Shown: positions 52,327-62,405 of the stretch, in pieces
Numbering within the stretch: position 1 is the first letter of the stretch
Layout: each line of letters opens with the position of its first letter
Source of the DNA: Beijerinckiaceae bacterium
GTDB lineage: Bacteria; Pseudomonadota; Alphaproteobacteria; Rhizobiales; Beijerinckiaceae
Reading direction: 5' to 3'
Assembly (NCBI GenBank): GCA_021324915.1
Contig: JAJPIC010000017.1
Location: 124,001 to 188,000 of the forward strand
DNA: 64,000 nucleotides
Program-made: the position numbers and the translations under genes
Notes under the pieces: generated by a model
Database searches by the model: none
What the model was told of the DNA's origin: nothing
The model's input: the letters and a program-made list of their open reading frames with translations, nothing else

Positions 52327-53140
52327 AGGAGCCTTGGCGCCGGGCTTGGCGCTCATGCAGCTCTGTCTCGAGGCGCATGACGAGCCGGCGGCACGCGCGG
52401 CGCTCGCCCATGCCATCAGGACCAGCGAAATGTCCGGGCGCGGAAATCTCGTAGCGCTCGCCAAGCTCTGGGAGGAAACGCCAGGCGCTTTCCCGCTGAT
52501 CAAGACAATCACCGCGCGCGAAGGCAAAGAGCCCGCCGCCTGGGCGGAAGTCTTCGACGCCGCGGCGAAAATATCCCCTGAAGCGAGTGTTGCGCTCTAC
52601 AGCCTCGGACGCCGGGACCTTCTTTCTGATGCGACGCGGGAAGTCGTCGAGCTGCTCGATCGCTATCGGTTGCTCGGCAGCGACAGGATCGTTCTCGAAA
52701 TCGGCTGCGGCATCGGCCGTTTTGTCGAGGCGCTTGCGCCGCAGGTGAAACAGATCGTCGGATTGGATATTTCGAGCGGCATGCTCGAAGAAGCGCGCCG
52801 GCGCTGCGCCGGTCTGCCGAATGTGCACCTTGTCAAGGGCAATGGGCGGGATTTCGGTTTCGCGGATCGGTCTTTTGACCTTGTCTTGGCGATCGATACA
52901 TTCCCCTATCTCGTCGCTTCGGGCGAAGATGTCATAGAGCGAAATATGCGCGAGGCGCACCGTGTCCTGCGTAGCGGCGGCACGCTGGCGATCTTCAATT
53001 ATTCTTATCGTGGCGCGATCGAAGCCGACCGCCGGGATCTTGCCGCGCTCGCGCGCGCCATAGGCTTGCGAATCGTGCGCGACAGCGAGCAGAACTTGCG
53101 GCTCTGGGATGGCGCCTTGTTCCAGCTCGAGCGAGCATGA
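52247..53140 (+). CDS. Class I SAM-dependent methyltransferase with N-terminal extension
   Basis: 297 residues from the ATG at 52247; a GTG five codons later is equally possible. Either start overlaps the acyltransferase gene by 65-80 bases. SAM motifs: '[17 protein letters not shown]' (I), '[17 protein letters not shown]' (acidic), '[17 protein letters not shown]' (post-I), '[19 protein letters not shown]' (III). About 130 residues precede the methyltransferase domain, Ala/Glu-rich and helical, with no family resemblance. It closes the plus-strand glycan operon; deoB follows after seven bases, so readthrough into it is likely. Confidence 0.78.
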   Translation: MNGALVSKETSGGFSGRPLSVLLRCAEGALAPGLALMQLCLEAHDEPAARAALAHAIRTSEMSGRGNLVALAKLWEETPGAFPLIKTITAREGKEPAAWAEVFDAAAKISPEASVALYSLGRRDLLSDATREVVELLDRYRLLGSDRIVLEIGCGIGRFVEALAPQVKQIVGLDISSGMLEEARRRCAGLPNVHLVKGNGRDFGFADRSFDLVLAIDTFPYLVASGEDVIERNMREAHRVLRSGGTLAIFNYSYRGAIEADRRDLAALARAIGLRIVRDSEQNLRLWDGALFQLERA

Positions 53141-53147
53141 GGCGAGC

Positions 53148-54350
53148 ATGACGCGGGCCATTCTTCTGGTGATGGATTCTGTCGGGATCGGCTCGGCGCC
53201 CGACGCGCGCCGTTTCGGCGACGAGGGCGCCGATACGCTCGGCCATATCGCCGCATATCGGTTCAATTCGTGCCGCCGGCCGCTCGATATCCCGCATCTC
53301 GCCGCGCTCGGGCTGAGCGAAGCCGTGCGCGCAACGGGCCGCACCTTGCCCGGTTTAGTGCACAGAGCGCCGCCGAGCGGCCGCTACGGTTTCGCGAGAG
53401 AGATTTCGCCCGGCAAGGACACCCCCTCCGGTCATTGGGAGATCGCCGGCCTGCCTGTGCCTTTCGCCTGGGGCTATTTTCCCGAAGTCGAGCCCTGTTT
53501 CCCCGATGCCCTGATCGGCGAATTCTGCCGGCGTGCCGATCTGCCGGGCATTCTCGGCAATTGCCATGCATCGGGTACGCAGATCATCGAGCGCCTCGGT
53601 GCCGAACATTTGGCGAGCGGCAAACCCATTTGCTACACGTCCGCCGACAGCGTCTTTCAGATCGCCGCGCATGAAGGACATTTTGGGCTGGAGCGCCTCT
53701 ATGCCATCTGCGCCATCGCGCGCGAACTCGTCGATCCGCTGATGATCGGCCGGGTGATTGCCCGGCCTTTTACCGGCGCGCCGGGCTCTTTCGTGCGGAC
53801 GGCAAATAGGCGCGATTATTCGGTCCCTCCGCCGGGGCCAAATCTCCTGTCGCTCGCCAGCGGCGAAGGACGCGAGGTGATCTCGGTCGGCAAGATCGGC
53901 GATATTTTCGCGCATGTCGGATGCGGGCGCGAAGTGAAGGCGAGCGGCAACGCCGAATTGATGAAAGCGACGCGCGAAGCCTTGCCGGACCTTGCCGATG
54001 GCGGGCTGATCTTCACCAATCTCATCGATTTCGACACGCTTTACGGTCACCGCCGCGATCCGGAAGGCTATGCGCAGGCGCTCGAATCCTTCGATCGGGA
54101 ATTGGCCGCGCTCATCGCGCTCCTAAAAGCCGGCGATCTTCTGATCGTCACAGCCGACCATGGCTGCGATCCCACTTGGCCGGGCACGGATCATACCCGC
54201 GAATTGGTGCCGGTTCTCGCCTATGCGCCGGACCTGAAGCCGGGCTTCCTCGGCGCGCGTGAGAGCTTCGCCGACATCGGCGCCGCCTGCGCGACGCATC
54301 TTGGGCTTCCGCCGCATCTGGCGGGCGATGCCTCCGGCATGCTTATGTAG
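53148..54350 (+). CDS. deoB: Phosphopentomutase
   Basis: 400 residues, standard DeoB length, from the ATG at 53148. '[16 protein letters not shown]' holds the first metal-site Asp; '[17 protein letters not shown]' contains the Thr that is phosphorylated; '[14 protein letters not shown]', '[16 protein letters not shown]' and '[19 protein letters not shown]' carry the remaining Mn ligands. The enzyme interconverts ribose or deoxyribose 1- and 5-phosphate in nucleoside salvage. It starts seven bases after the glycan-cluster methyltransferase, but purine-salvage genes (mtnP, apt) lie further along, so the glycan link is probably positional only. Confidence 0.95.
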   Translation: MTRAILLVMDSVGIGSAPDARRFGDEGADTLGHIAAYRFNSCRRPLDIPHLAALGLSEAVRATGRTLPGLVHRAPPSGRYGFAREISPGKDTPSGHWEIAGLPVPFAWGYFPEVEPCFPDALIGEFCRRADLPGILGNCHASGTQIIERLGAEHLASGKPICYTSADSVFQIAAHEGHFGLERLYAICAIARELVDPLMIGRVIARPFTGAPGSFVRTANRRDYSVPPPGPNLLSLASGEGREVISVGKIGDIFAHVGCGREVKASGNAELMKATREALPDLADGGLIFTNLIDFDTLYGHRRDPEGYAQALESFDRELAALIALLKAGDLLIVTADHGCDPTWPGTDHTRELVPVLAYAPDLKPGFLGARESFADIGAACATHLGLPPHLAGDASGMLM

Positions 54351-54392
54351 GCATCGGGCCCAAGCGGGTGCCGGTTCGGGTTCAATCGATGC
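54351..54392. repeat. Degraded palindromic element after deoB
   Basis: GCATCG (54351-54356) and CGATGC (54387-54392) enclose 'gggcccaagcgggtgccggt', a decayed version of the element at 36531-36594. It begins directly after the deoB stop codon and could terminate that transcript. Confidence 0.55.
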
Positions 54393-54404
54393 TCAACCAA
54401 TAAG

Positions 54405-55994
54405 ATGATGCATGACGCTGTAATCATCGGCGGCGGCCACAATGGCCTCGTCTGCGCCTTCTATCTCGCCGCCGCCGGTTGGAAAGTCGCCGTGCTCGAA
54501 AAGCGCGACAAAGTCGGCGGCGCGGCGGTCACGGAGGAATTTCATCCAGGCTTTCGCAATTCGCTCGCCGCTTACACAGTTTCGCTGCTCAATCCGAAAG
54601 TCATCCGCGATCTCGACCTCGCAGGCCATGGGCTCAAGATCGTCGAGCGCGCCCTCGCCAATTTCCTGCCGCTCGGCGATCGCCGCTATCTCAAGTTCGG
54701 CGCCGGGCGAACAAAGGACGAAGTCGCCAAATTTTCGGCGCGCGATGCCGAGCGGCTCGATGCTTATGAAGCGCGCCTCGACGTGCTCGCCGATATCCTG
54801 CGCGAACTCGCCCTCGAGGCGCCGCCCAATCTGGCGACCGGTTCGCCGCTCAAAATAATCGGAGAAATCTTTAAGTCCGGCCGGCTCGGCAATAGGCTAC
54901 GCAGGCTCGGCATAGAGAGGCAGCGCGATCTCCTCGAAATCTTTACTGCCTCGGCCGGCGATTATCTCGACCATTGGTTCGAAAGCGATCCGATCAAGGC
55001 GGCGTTCGGTTTCGACGCGATTGTCGGCACCTACGCTTCGCCCTATGCGCCGGGGACGGCCTATGTCCTGCTCCATCATTGTTTCGGCGAGGTCAATGGA
55101 CGCAAGGGACAATGGGGTCATGCGATCGGCGGCATGGGCGCGATCAGCGAGGCCATGGCGCGCGCCGCCAAAGCGCGCGGAGCCGAAATCCGCGTTTCAT
55201 GTGCAGTCAAGGAAGTGCTGATCGAGAAGGGCCGCGCCGCGGGCGTCGTCACACAATCGGGCGAACTTATCCGCGCACGCGTCGTTGCGGCGAACGTCAA
55301 TCCGAAACTGCTCTTTTCCGATCTCGTGGCGCGAGGCGCGCTGTCCAACGACTTCCAGGAGCGAATGGAGAAATATCGCTGCGGCTCGGGAACGTTCCGG
55401 ATGAATGTCGCACTTTCCGAATTGCCGGATTTCACTGCCCTGCCCGGCCGCGATCTCGCCGAACATCACACAGCCGGAATCATCGTCGCGCCTTCGCTCG
55501 CCTATATGGAGCACGCCTATTTCGACGCGCGCCGCTTCGGCTGGTCGAAGAAGCCGGTCATCGAAATGCTCATTCCTTCGACGCTCGACGACACGTTGGC
55601 ACCGAAGGGCGGGCATGTCGCGAGCCTCTTTTGCCAGCATGTCGCCCCTAGCCTGCCGAATGGCGAATCCTGGGACGCGCACCGCGAAGAGGTCGCCGAT
55701 CTCATGATCGCCACCGTCAATGCCTACGCGCCGAATTTCAAAGCTTCGGTGATCGCACGGCAGATCTTCAGCCCGCTCGATCTCGAACGGACCTTCGGGC
55801 TTGTCGGCGGCGACATATTTCATGGGCGCCTCGATCTCGGACAGATCTTCTCTGCGCGCCCGGTGCTCGGCCATGCCGATTATCGCGCTCCGATCCCTGG
55901 TCTCTACATGTGCGGCGCCGGCACGCATCCGGGCGGCGGCGTCACCGGCCTGCCGGGACATAATGCGGCGCGAGAGATTCTACGCGACAGCTAG
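54405..55994 (+). CDS. FAD-dependent phytoene-desaturase-like oxidoreductase (PYROXD2-like)
   Basis: 529 residues from the first of two adjacent ATGs. 'DAVIIGGGHNGLVCAFYLAA' is the FAD-binding Rossmann motif, followed by 'VLEKRDKVGGAAVTEEFHPG'; the C-terminus has 'PIPGLYMCGAGTHPGGGVTG' (GD-like/ATG motif of the family). It belongs to the carotenoid desaturase/isomerase superfamily, but the C-terminal block is that of PYROXD2-like enzymes rather than CrtI. No other carotenoid gene is present, so carotenoid desaturation is not supported; the substrate is unknown. Confidence 0.82.
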   Translation: MMHDAVIIGGGHNGLVCAFYLAAAGWKVAVLEKRDKVGGAAVTEEFHPGFRNSLAAYTVSLLNPKVIRDLDLAGHGLKIVERALANFLPLGDRRYLKFGAGRTKDEVAKFSARDAERLDAYEARLDVLADILRELALEAPPNLATGSPLKIIGEIFKSGRLGNRLRRLGIERQRDLLEIFTASAGDYLDHWFESDPIKAAFGFDAIVGTYASPYAPGTAYVLLHHCFGEVNGRKGQWGHAIGGMGAISEAMARAAKARGAEIRVSCAVKEVLIEKGRAAGVVTQSGELIRARVVAANVNPKLLFSDLVARGALSNDFQERMEKYRCGSGTFRMNVALSELPDFTALPGRDLAEHHTAGIIVAPSLAYMEHAYFDARRFGWSKKPVIEMLIPSTLDDTLAPKGGHVASLFCQHVAPSLPNGESWDAHREEVADLMIATVNAYAPNFKASVIARQIFSPLDLERTFGLVGGDIFHGRLDLGQIFSARPVLGHADYRAPIPGLYMCGAGTHPGGGVTGLPGHNAAREILRDS

Positions 55995-56048
55995 TTGCGC
56001 TCCGCCTAGCTTGGGTTAGCATCCTCCGAGCAGGGGGATGCGCACCGG

Positions 56049-56924
56049 ATGGCCGAGCGGACCTGGTATATCGCCAACGAAGGCCGGCAAGAGGGGCCGT
56101 TCGCGGAAGCGCAGTTTCGCGAATTCATCGCAACCGGCCGCGTCAGTGCGGAGACGCTCGTCTGGACGAGCGGCATGTCGGCTTGGCAGAAGGCAGGCGA
56201 CATTCCGGGCCTGATGGGGATGGGCCGGGCACCGCCTCCCGTGCCGCTGCCCGGCGGCCCGGCGTGGCCTGAGCCCGCGCTCGCCGGCTCGCAGGCCGTG
56301 CAAGCCGATTTCGGCGTCTGGCCCCTGCTCGGCCGCATCCTTCTCGCCGGCCTCGGGCTTATCCTCGTCATTCCCGCGCCCTGGGCTATGACCAGCTATT
56401 ATCGCTGGTTCATCTCGCATCTGCGCGTGCCGACGGTGCCTCATATCGGTTTTTCCGGAAAGGGCGGCGACATCTGGTGGGCCTTCGTGCTCATCGCTTT
56501 GCTGGAATATGCAGGCATGGCGCGCAAACCGGCTCTTTCGCTGCTCGTGTTGGTGGTCCTCCCCATCTTGTCCTGGGTGATCCTGCGCTGGACGCTCGCC
56601 AATATTACGTCGGAAGGCCGGCCGCTGGGGTTGAGCTTCACCGGCAGCGTGTGGGCCTATCTCGGCTGGAGATTGTTGCTGGTGCTCTCGTTCGTCACGA
56701 TCATCGGCTGGGCCTGGGTGATGACCGCCTTCATGCGCTGGATCTGCCGCAACATTGCAGATGCGACGCGAACGGCCTCATTCCATGCGACCGGCTGGCA
56801 AATCCTCTGGCGAACATGGGTCTTCATTCTCACGGTGATCTTCATCATTCCAATCCCGTGGACGCTTCGCTGGTACGTGCGCTGGTACGTGTCGAAATTC
56901 TCGGTCGCCGCGAAGACCGCCTGA
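56049..56924 (+). CDS. GYF_2 (DUF4339) domain membrane protein
   Basis: 291 residues. Residues 4-55 form the GYF_2 domain ('RTWYIANEGRQEGPFAEAQF', 'VWTSGMSAWQKAGDIPGL'), followed by a Pro/Gly-rich linker and then five or more hydrophobic segments rich in Trp ('PLLGRILLAGLGLILVIPAP', 'WWAFVLIALLEYAGMA', 'LLLVLSFVTIIGWAWVMTAF', 'VFILTVIFIIPIPWTLRWYV'). The membrane part resembles DUF898-type proteins in its Trp/Ile-rich loops. Function unknown; GYF_2 domains often mediate protein contacts. A triplicated 10-bp sequence lies just past its stop. Confidence 0.75.
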   Translation: MAERTWYIANEGRQEGPFAEAQFREFIATGRVSAETLVWTSGMSAWQKAGDIPGLMGMGRAPPPVPLPGGPAWPEPALAGSQAVQADFGVWPLLGRILLAGLGLILVIPAPWAMTSYYRWFISHLRVPTVPHIGFSGKGGDIWWAFVLIALLEYAGMARKPALSLLVLVVLPILSWVILRWTLANITSEGRPLGLSFTGSVWAYLGWRLLLVLSFVTIIGWAWVMTAFMRWICRNIADATRTASFHATGWQILWRTWVFILTVIFIIPIPWTLRWYVRWYVSKFSVAAKTA

Positions 56925-56944
56925 GACGGCGCCTTCAATGGCCT

Positions 56945-57475
56945 TCAATGGCCTTCAAAGGCGATGAGGCTGCGCACGGGCACACCGAGCGCCTCGATTT
57001 TCCTCGCGCCGCCGAGATCGGGCAGATCGATGACGAAACAGGCGGCGGCGACATCGGCGCCGAGCTTCTGCATCAGCTTGACGGCCGCCTCGGCCGTCCC
57101 GCCCGTAGCGATGAGGTCATCGACCAGGATCACGCGCTCGTGCGGCAGCAAGGCATCGACATGCATTTCCATTTCGTCGATGCCATATTCGAGCGAATAG
57201 CCGATCGAGACGACTTTGTGCGGCAGCTTCCCTTTTTTGCGAATCGGCACGAAGCCGGCCGAGAGCTGATGCGCCACTGCCCCGCCCAAAATGAATCCGC
57301 GCGCCTCGATGCCGGCAATCTTGTCGATCTTGGCGCCCGACCAGGGCTGCACCAATTCGTCGACCGCGCGGCGGAAGGCGCGCGCGTCGCCGAGCAGTGT
57401 GGTGATGTCGCGGAAAATGATGCCCGGCTTCGGATAATCGGGAATGCTGCGGATGGCGTCTTTAAGATCGATCAT
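56945..57475 (-). CDS. apt: Adenine phosphoribosyltransferase
   Basis: 176 residues. '[20 protein letters not shown]' and '[20 protein letters not shown]' are Apt family blocks, and '[20 protein letters not shown]' is the PRPP-binding loop (VDDxxATGGT). The enzyme makes AMP from adenine and PRPP. Its start overlaps the mtnP stop by 14 bases, which couples adenine release from methylthioadenosine to its salvage. The GYF_2 membrane gene converges on it, and the last codons overlap a short 10-bp tandem repeat. Confidence 0.95.
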   Translation of the reverse strand: MIDLKDAIRSIPDYPKPGIIFRDITTLLGDARAFRRAVDELVQPWSGAKIDKIAGIEARGFILGGAVAHQLSAGFVPIRKKGKLPHKVVSIGYSLEYGIDEMEMHVDALLPHERVILVDDLIATGGTAEAAVKLMQKLGADVAAACFVIDLPDLGGARKIEALGVPVRSLIAFEGH

Positions 57476-58343
57476 GCGTCACTCGTTTCAGCACTGCGTC
57501 CAGCTTTTTGAGGAGCGCCGGATCGCGCGCGGCGGGCGCCGTGATCAGCGCCGTGTCGAGCGCCCGATCGGAGCCGATCGGGCAAGGTTCGTGTTCGGCA
57601 GGAAAATCTTTCAATACCCTCGCCAAGAGCCGCGCCGCCTTGCCCGCATTGGCCGCGACAACGGCAAGCACCGAGGCGATGTCCACATTGTCGTGATGCG
57701 GATGCCAGCAGTCGTAATCCGTCACCATCGCAATCGTCGCATAAGAGATTTCGGCTTCGCGGGCGAGCTTGGCTTCCGGCATGGCGGTCATGCCGATTAC
57801 GTCGTAGCCGTGGTTCTTATAGGTGAGCGATTCGGCGAGCGAGGAGAATTGCGGGCCCTCCATTGCGACATAAGTCCCGCCCTTCACATAGGCGATGTCC
57901 TCCGCGTCCGCGGCGGCGGCGATCCGCGCCTGCAGGAGCGGTGCGATCGGATGCGCCATGGAGACATGCGCCACGCAGCCATTGCCGAAGAAGGAGGACT
58001 CGCGCGCGAATGTGCGATCGACGAATTGATCGATGAGAACGAAGAGACCCGGATAAAGCTCCTGCTTGAACGAGCCGCAGGCGGAGACCGAAAGAATGTC
58101 GGTGACCCCGACCCGTTTCAGAGCATCGATATTGGCGCGATAATTGATGCCGGAGGGCGAAAGGCGGTGGCCGCGGCCATGGCGGGGCAGGAATACGGCC
58201 TCGGTCGTCCCGATCCTGCCGAAACGCAGCGCGTCGGACGGCTCACCCCAGGGGGTTGCGACCAATTCCTCGTGCAGATCTTCGAGCCCCGGCAGATCGT
58301 AGACGCCTGAACCGCCGATAATTCCGACAATGGCTTTGGCCAT
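57462..58343 (-). CDS. mtnP: S-methyl-5'-thioadenosine phosphorylase
   Basis: 293 residues from the ATG at 58343, preceded by 'aaagggg'. '[20 protein letters not shown]', '[20 protein letters not shown]', '[15 protein letters not shown]' and '[12 protein letters not shown]' are MTAP/PNP family blocks; the last includes the substrate-binding region. It splits methylthioadenosine, a by-product of polyamine and other SAM-dependent reactions, into adenine and methylthioribose 1-phosphate. apt follows with a 14-base overlap, a logical pair. Confidence 0.93.
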   Translation of the reverse strand: MAKAIVGIIGGSGVYDLPGLEDLHEELVATPWGEPSDALRFGRIGTTEAVFLPRHGRGHRLSPSGINYRANIDALKRVGVTDILSVSACGSFKQELYPGLFVLIDQFVDRTFARESSFFGNGCVAHVSMAHPIAPLLQARIAAAADAEDIAYVKGGTYVAMEGPQFSSLAESLTYKNHGYDVIGMTAMPEAKLAREAEISYATIAMVTDYDCWHPHHDNVDIASVLAVVAANAGKAARLLARVLKDFPAEHEPCPIGSDRALDTALITAPAARDPALLKKLDAVLKRVTHDRS

Positions 58344-58434
58344 GTGTTCCCCTTTGCTGCAGGGCGCCAGTCTCGACGCGCCGGCCGCAACAGGCAAGAG
58401 GCGATTTTAATAGAGGGGATGCGAAGTGCATCAC

Positions 58435-58455
58435 GATGCTCTTTGGTTGAGCATC
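58435..58455. terminator. Hairpin between petC and mtnP
   Basis: GATGCTC/GAGCATC forms a seven-pair stem with a seven-base loop in the 172-base gap between the petC stop and the mtnP start, both read on the minus strand. It may end the petABC transcript and is related in arm sequence to the other palindromes. Confidence 0.45.
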
Positions 58456-58515
58456 GGATTGTGTGCAAAACGCCAGCATCTTGGGAGAGTGCGGCAGGTC
58501 CGCGGCACGTCCGGG

Positions 58516-59349
58516 TTAGTGGCGGACGCCCTCCCAAATCCGGCGCTTGGTGAAATAGAGAAGGGCGGCGAAGACAAGGAGGAAGGCGATCACGCGCAGA
58601 CCCATTTCCTTGCGTTCGTCGAGCTTGGGTTCGGCGGCCCAATAAAGGAAGGCCGCGACGTCGCGCGAATATTGAGCGAGTGTTTCGGGCGATCCGTCGG
58701 TATATTTCACCTGTCCGTCGGTGAGCGGCTTGGGCATCGCGATCTTGTGGCCGGGGAAATAGAGATTCCAATGCGGATCGTCCGGCCGCGTGAAGCCGTT
58801 GAGCAGCGCAACGATATAATCCGGCCCCTGCTCCTGATATTGGGTGAAGGCGTCGAAGATGAAGAGCGGGAACGGCCGCGGATAGGTGCGTGCCTTGGCG
58901 AGATCGGACATGTCCGGCGGCACCGCGCCGAGCGCCGCTTTGGCAGCTTCCGGATTGGGGAAAGTCCAGGGGAAATGATCGGAAGGCCGGCCCGGTCGCT
59001 GGAACATCTGGCCGGAATCATTCGGCCCATCCTCGATCTTGTAGGTCGCGGCGAGCGCCTTGACTTGCGCCTCGGAGAAGGCGGGGCCGGTCGGATCGGC
59101 GAGATCGCGGAAGGAGACGAGATTCAGCGAATGACAAGCCGAGCAGACGTCGTGATAAACCTTGAAGCCGCGCTGCAATTGTTCGGGATCGAATTTTCCG
59201 AACGGGCCGGCAAAGGACCAGGACTGACGCGCCACCTGCGGCTGCATTTCCGGCGCACTGCTCTGGCTCGTATCGGCGCGCGCCGCGCCCAGCGAGAGGG
59301 CAAGCCCGCCGACAAGGGCCAGCACGAGATAGGATTTGCGAAAGGTCAT
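58516..59349 (-). CDS. petC: Cytochrome c1 of the bc1 complex
   Basis: 277 residues from the ATG at 59349. A signal peptide ('LVLALVGGLALSLGAARA') targets it to the periplasm; 'VCSACHSLNLVSFRDLA' is the haem site (CSACH), 'GLRVIAFLLVFAALLYF' the C-terminal anchor, and 'GHKIAMPKPL' contains the axial Met ligand. It carries electrons from the Rieske protein to soluble cytochrome c. It follows petB by four bases, the usual petABC order. Length is shorter than the fused fbcH-type proteins of Bradyrhizobium, so here cytochrome b and c1 are separate. Confidence 0.95.
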   Translation of the reverse strand: MTFRKSYLVLALVGGLALSLGAARADTSQSSAPEMQPQVARQSWSFAGPFGKFDPEQLQRGFKVYHDVCSACHSLNLVSFRDLADPTGPAFSEAQVKALAATYKIEDGPNDSGQMFQRPGRPSDHFPWTFPNPEAAKAALGAVPPDMSDLAKARTYPRPFPLFIFDAFTQYQEQGPDYIVALLNGFTRPDDPHWNLYFPGHKIAMPKPLTDGQVKYTDGSPETLAQYSRDVAAFLYWAAEPKLDERKEMGLRVIAFLLVFAALLYFTKRRIWEGVRH

Positions 59350-59353
59350 GGTC

Positions 59354-60625
59354 CTACCGAACCTCGCTTGCGCTCGAATGCCCTGGGTTGAGAGACGGCC
59401 GCGCCGGCCTGCCGAGGACCGCGTCCGCAATCGATGCGGGCAAAGGCTTCGTCTTTTCGATCAGAGGCAGAAGCGGCAGAACGATGAGGAAGAAAGAGAA
59501 ATAGCAGATCGTCAGAATCCGTCCGGCGATCACATAGGCGCCTTCCGGCCGATTGGCTCCGATATAGCCGAGCCCGACGACTGTGGCGACGAAGAGCCAG
59601 AAGAAGATCCGATAGAGCGGCCTGAACGATGCGGAGCGCACCGGCGAGCGGTCGAGCCAAGGCAGAAAGGCGAAAAGAAGGATCGCACTGAAGAGCGCCG
59701 TGACGCCCAAGATCTTCGAGGGAATCGAACGCAGGATCGCGTAATAGGGCAGATAATACCATTCGGGCACGATCTCCGCCGGCGTCTGCAGCGGATTGGC
59801 CTGAATATAATTATCGGCGTCGCCGAGATAACTCGGGATATAGAAGACGAACCAGGCGAAGACGATGAGAAAGACGACGAGCGCAAATCCATCCTTCGCC
59901 GTGAAATAAGGATGGAACGGCAGCGTGTCCTTTTCCGTCTTCTTTTCGACGCCGAGCGGATTGTTCGAGCCCACCACATGCAGCGCCCAGATGTGGAGGA
60001 AGACGACGCCCAGGATCATGAACGGCAGAAGATAATGGAGCGCATAGAAGCGATTGAGCGTGGCATTATCGACTGCATAGCCGCCCCAGAGCCAGGTCGT
60101 GATCGTGCTGCCGACGAGCGGAATGGCGCCGAAGAGGCTCGTGATGACGGTCGCGCCCCAAAAGCTCATCTGTCCCCAGGGCAGCGTGTAGCCGAGAAAG
60201 CCGGTGGCCATCATCAGAAGATAGATGATGACGCCGAGAATCCAGAGCACTTCGCGCGGCGCCTTATAGGAGCCGTAATAGAGCCCGCGCAGCATATGGA
60301 TATAGACGACCGCGAAGAACATCGATGCGCCATTGGCATGTGCATAGCGCAAGAGCCAGCCGTAGTTCACGTCGCGCATGATGTGTTCGACGGAGAGGAA
60401 GGCGAGCTTGGAATCCGGCGTGTAATGCATCGCGAGCACCACGCCGGTCGCGATCTGAAAACCCAGCATGAAGGCGAGAATGCCGCCGAAGGTCCACCAA
60501 TAATTGAGATTACGGGGATTGGGGATCGCGACGAAGGAATGGTGCAGGAAGCCGAAGAGGGGGAGCCTCGTCTCGAACCATTTGGCGAGGCCGCTCTTTG
60601 GAACGTAGATTGGTTGGCCGCTCAT
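59354..60625 (-). CDS. petB: Cytochrome b of the bc1 complex
   Basis: 423 residues with eight or more membrane helices. Haem-ligand regions are visible ('[20 protein letters not shown]', '[10 protein letters not shown]') and '[22 protein letters not shown]' holds the second His pair. '[16 protein letters not shown]' is the quinol-oxidation-site PEWY motif. It is the quinol-oxidising core of the inner-membrane bc1 complex. petA lies 35 bases upstream and petC four bases downstream. The length matches alphaproteobacterial, unfused cytochrome b. Confidence 0.96.
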   Translation of the reverse strand: MSGQPIYVPKSGLAKWFETRLPLFGFLHHSFVAIPNPRNLNYWWTFGGILAFMLGFQIATGVVLAMHYTPDSKLAFLSVEHIMRDVNYGWLLRYAHANGASMFFAVVYIHMLRGLYYGSYKAPREVLWILGVIIYLLMMATGFLGYTLPWGQMSFWGATVITSLFGAIPLVGSTITTWLWGGYAVDNATLNRFYALHYLLPFMILGVVFLHIWALHVVGSNNPLGVEKKTEKDTLPFHPYFTAKDGFALVVFLIVFAWFVFYIPSYLGDADNYIQANPLQTPAEIVPEWYYLPYYAILRSIPSKILGVTALFSAILLFAFLPWLDRSPVRSASFRPLYRIFFWLFVATVVGLGYIGANRPEGAYVIAGRILTICYFSFFLIVLPLLPLIEKTKPLPASIADAVLGRPARPSLNPGHSSASEVR

Positions 60626-60660
60626 GATCTCAACTCATCTCGCGATAGGGCGGCGCGCGC

Positions 60661-61179
60661 TCACCCGATCTGGATCTTCGTGTCGGAAACGAATTTGTAG
60701 GGCGGAATGGCGAGATTGGCCGGTGCCGGCCCTTGCCGAATGCGCGCGGCCGTGTCGTAGACCGAGCCGTGACAAGGGCAAAACCAGCCGTCATAAGGAC
60801 CTTGATGGCCGAGCGGCACGCAGCCGAGATGCGTGCAAATGCCGATGACGACAAGCCACTCGGGCTTTTGCACGCGCGATTGATCACTTGCCGGATCCCG
60901 CAACTCGTTCAGGGGAACGGCGCGAGCCGCGGCGATTTCCTTCGCCGTCCTGTGGCGCACGAAGATCGGCTTGCCACGCCATTTCACGGTGACGATCTGG
61001 CCCTCGGCAATGCCGCTCAAGTCGACCTCGGTGGTCGAGGCCGCGAGCGTCGAAGCGTCTGGATTCATTTGATCGATGAGCGGCCAAATCGAAGCGCCGA
61101 CCGCCACAGCGCCCGCGGCACCCGTCGCAATGAACAAGAAATCTCTGCGCGAGGGTTGCAGGCTTGCGCTATCTGCCAA
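60661..61179 (-). CDS. petA: Rieske iron-sulfur subunit of the bc1 complex
   Basis: 172 residues from a TTG start, six bases after 'gagga'; no ATG is near. '[20 protein letters not shown]' is a twin-arginine-type signal anchor. '[13 protein letters not shown]' and '[11 protein letters not shown]' bind the 2Fe-2S cluster through two Cys and two His. It takes one electron from quinol to cytochrome c1. First gene of petA-petB-petC; its promoter should be in the 159-base gap before the divergent hemF gene. Confidence 0.96.
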   Translation of the reverse strand: MADSASLQPSRRDFLFIATGAAGAVAVGASIWPLIDQMNPDASTLAASTTEVDLSGIAEGQIVTVKWRGKPIFVRHRTAKEIAAARAVPLNELRDPASDQSRVQKPEWLVVIGICTHLGCVPLGHQGPYDGWFCPCHGSVYDTAARIRQGPAPANLAIPPYKFVSDTKIQIG

Positions 61180-61338
61180 AGTCGTTCCTCACCCATTGAT
61201 TATAAAGCTTTGCAATCGCCTTATTCGGAACTTGAATGTCGCCGCAATGCGGCCTTTCGCCACTCGTGGCAAACCTATGCCGGAAACGATTGGCTTTTGT
61301 GCCAAATGGCATTGGATCAGGAGTAAAAGCCGGGCCCG

Positions 61339-62256
61339 ATGAGCGAAGACAGGCCGATGAGCGAAGCCAAAGACCTCGAAATGCGCCAGACGGAGGCGCG
61401 CGCCGCATTCGAAGAGCTGCGGAGGAAGATTCTCGCCGCGCTCGAGGCCCTGGAAGCAGAATGCCCCGGTCCTTTTGCCGAACCGGACCAGCAGCCCGGC
61501 CGATTCGTCGAGACGGATTGGGTGCGCGCCGATCACCTGGGCGGCGACGGCGGGGGCGGCCGGATGGCGCTTTTGAATGGCCGGCTGTTCGAAAAGGCAG
61601 GCGTTCACTGCTCGACGGTCTATGGTTCTTTCCCGCCCGAATTCGCTGCCCAAATTCCCGGCGCCGAAGAGGATCCGCAGTTCTGGGCCTCCGGCATTTC
61701 CCTGATCGTCCATCCCTTCAATCCGCATGTGCCGACCGTGCACATGAACTGCCGCTATGTCGCGACCAGCAAGGCTTGGTTCGGCGGCGGCGCCGATCTG
61801 ACGCCGATGTTGGACGCGCGCCGGCAGCAAGAAGATGCCGACGCGATCGACTTCCACGCCGCAATGAAGGGCGCCTGCCTGCGCCATCGCGAAGTTGCCG
61901 ATTACGCACGCTTCAAACAATGGTGCGATGATTATTTCTATTTGAAGCACCGCAAGGAGCCGCGCGGAATCGGCGGCATATTTTTCGATTATGTTTCAAC
62001 ACCGGCGGGCTTCGATGCCGAGCTCGCCTTTGTGCGCGACGTCGGCGAAAGCTTTCTTGCGATCTATCCGAAGATCGTGCGGCGCAATTTTGCAACGCCC
62101 TGGGCCGAGGCCGAGCGCGACGCGCAGCTCGTGCGGCGCGGCCGTTACGTCGAGTTCAACCTTCTCTACGACCGCGGCACGATCTTCGGGCTGAAGACCG
62201 GCGGCAATGTCGATTCCATCCTCTCTTCCATGCCGCCGCTCGTGAAATGGCCTTGA
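61339..62256 (+). CDS. hemF: Oxygen-dependent coproporphyrinogen III oxidase
   Basis: 305 residues from the ATG at 61339; an ATG at 61357 would remove six residues and is equally supported. '[13 protein letters not shown]'-like '[20 protein letters not shown]', '[19 protein letters not shown]' and '[20 protein letters not shown]' are HemF signatures, and '[20 protein letters not shown]' is the C-terminal block. The enzyme makes protoporphyrinogen IX in haem synthesis, using O2 in the cytoplasm. Divergent from petA, a haem-using complex, with 159 bases between. Confidence 0.94.
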   Translation: MSEDRPMSEAKDLEMRQTEARAAFEELRRKILAALEALEAECPGPFAEPDQQPGRFVETDWVRADHLGGDGGGGRMALLNGRLFEKAGVHCSTVYGSFPPEFAAQIPGAEEDPQFWASGISLIVHPFNPHVPTVHMNCRYVATSKAWFGGGADLTPMLDARRQQEDADAIDFHAAMKGACLRHREVADYARFKQWCDDYFYLKHRKEPRGIGGIFFDYVSTPAGFDAELAFVRDVGESFLAIYPKIVRRNFATPWAEAERDAQLVRRGRYVEFNLLYDRGTIFGLKTGGNVDSILSSMPPLVKWP

Positions 62257-62405
62257 GGGGCTCTGCCGGGGGAGCGCAAGCGAAGCACTTCCGAGGCATT
62301 CCGAATGCGTCATCTGCCATTCGGGCCAGGCCTTTCTCGGCATAGGCCGCTCCGGCTTGGAACCTAAGCCTCACCTCGACCGTTGTCGGGCATGGAGGGA
62401 TTATC

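Noticed and set aside
33072-53140. Mycothiol biosynthesis locus
   Set aside because: ino1, GT4, PIG-L and GNAT genes are suggestive, but there is no MshC-type cysteine ligase, and the many additional glycosyltransferases and epimerases do not fit mycothiol.
54405-55994. Carotenoid biosynthesis gene crtI
   Set aside because: Phytoene-desaturase-like fold, but no crtB, crtE or other carotenoid genes, and the C-terminal block fits PYROXD2-like enzymes better.
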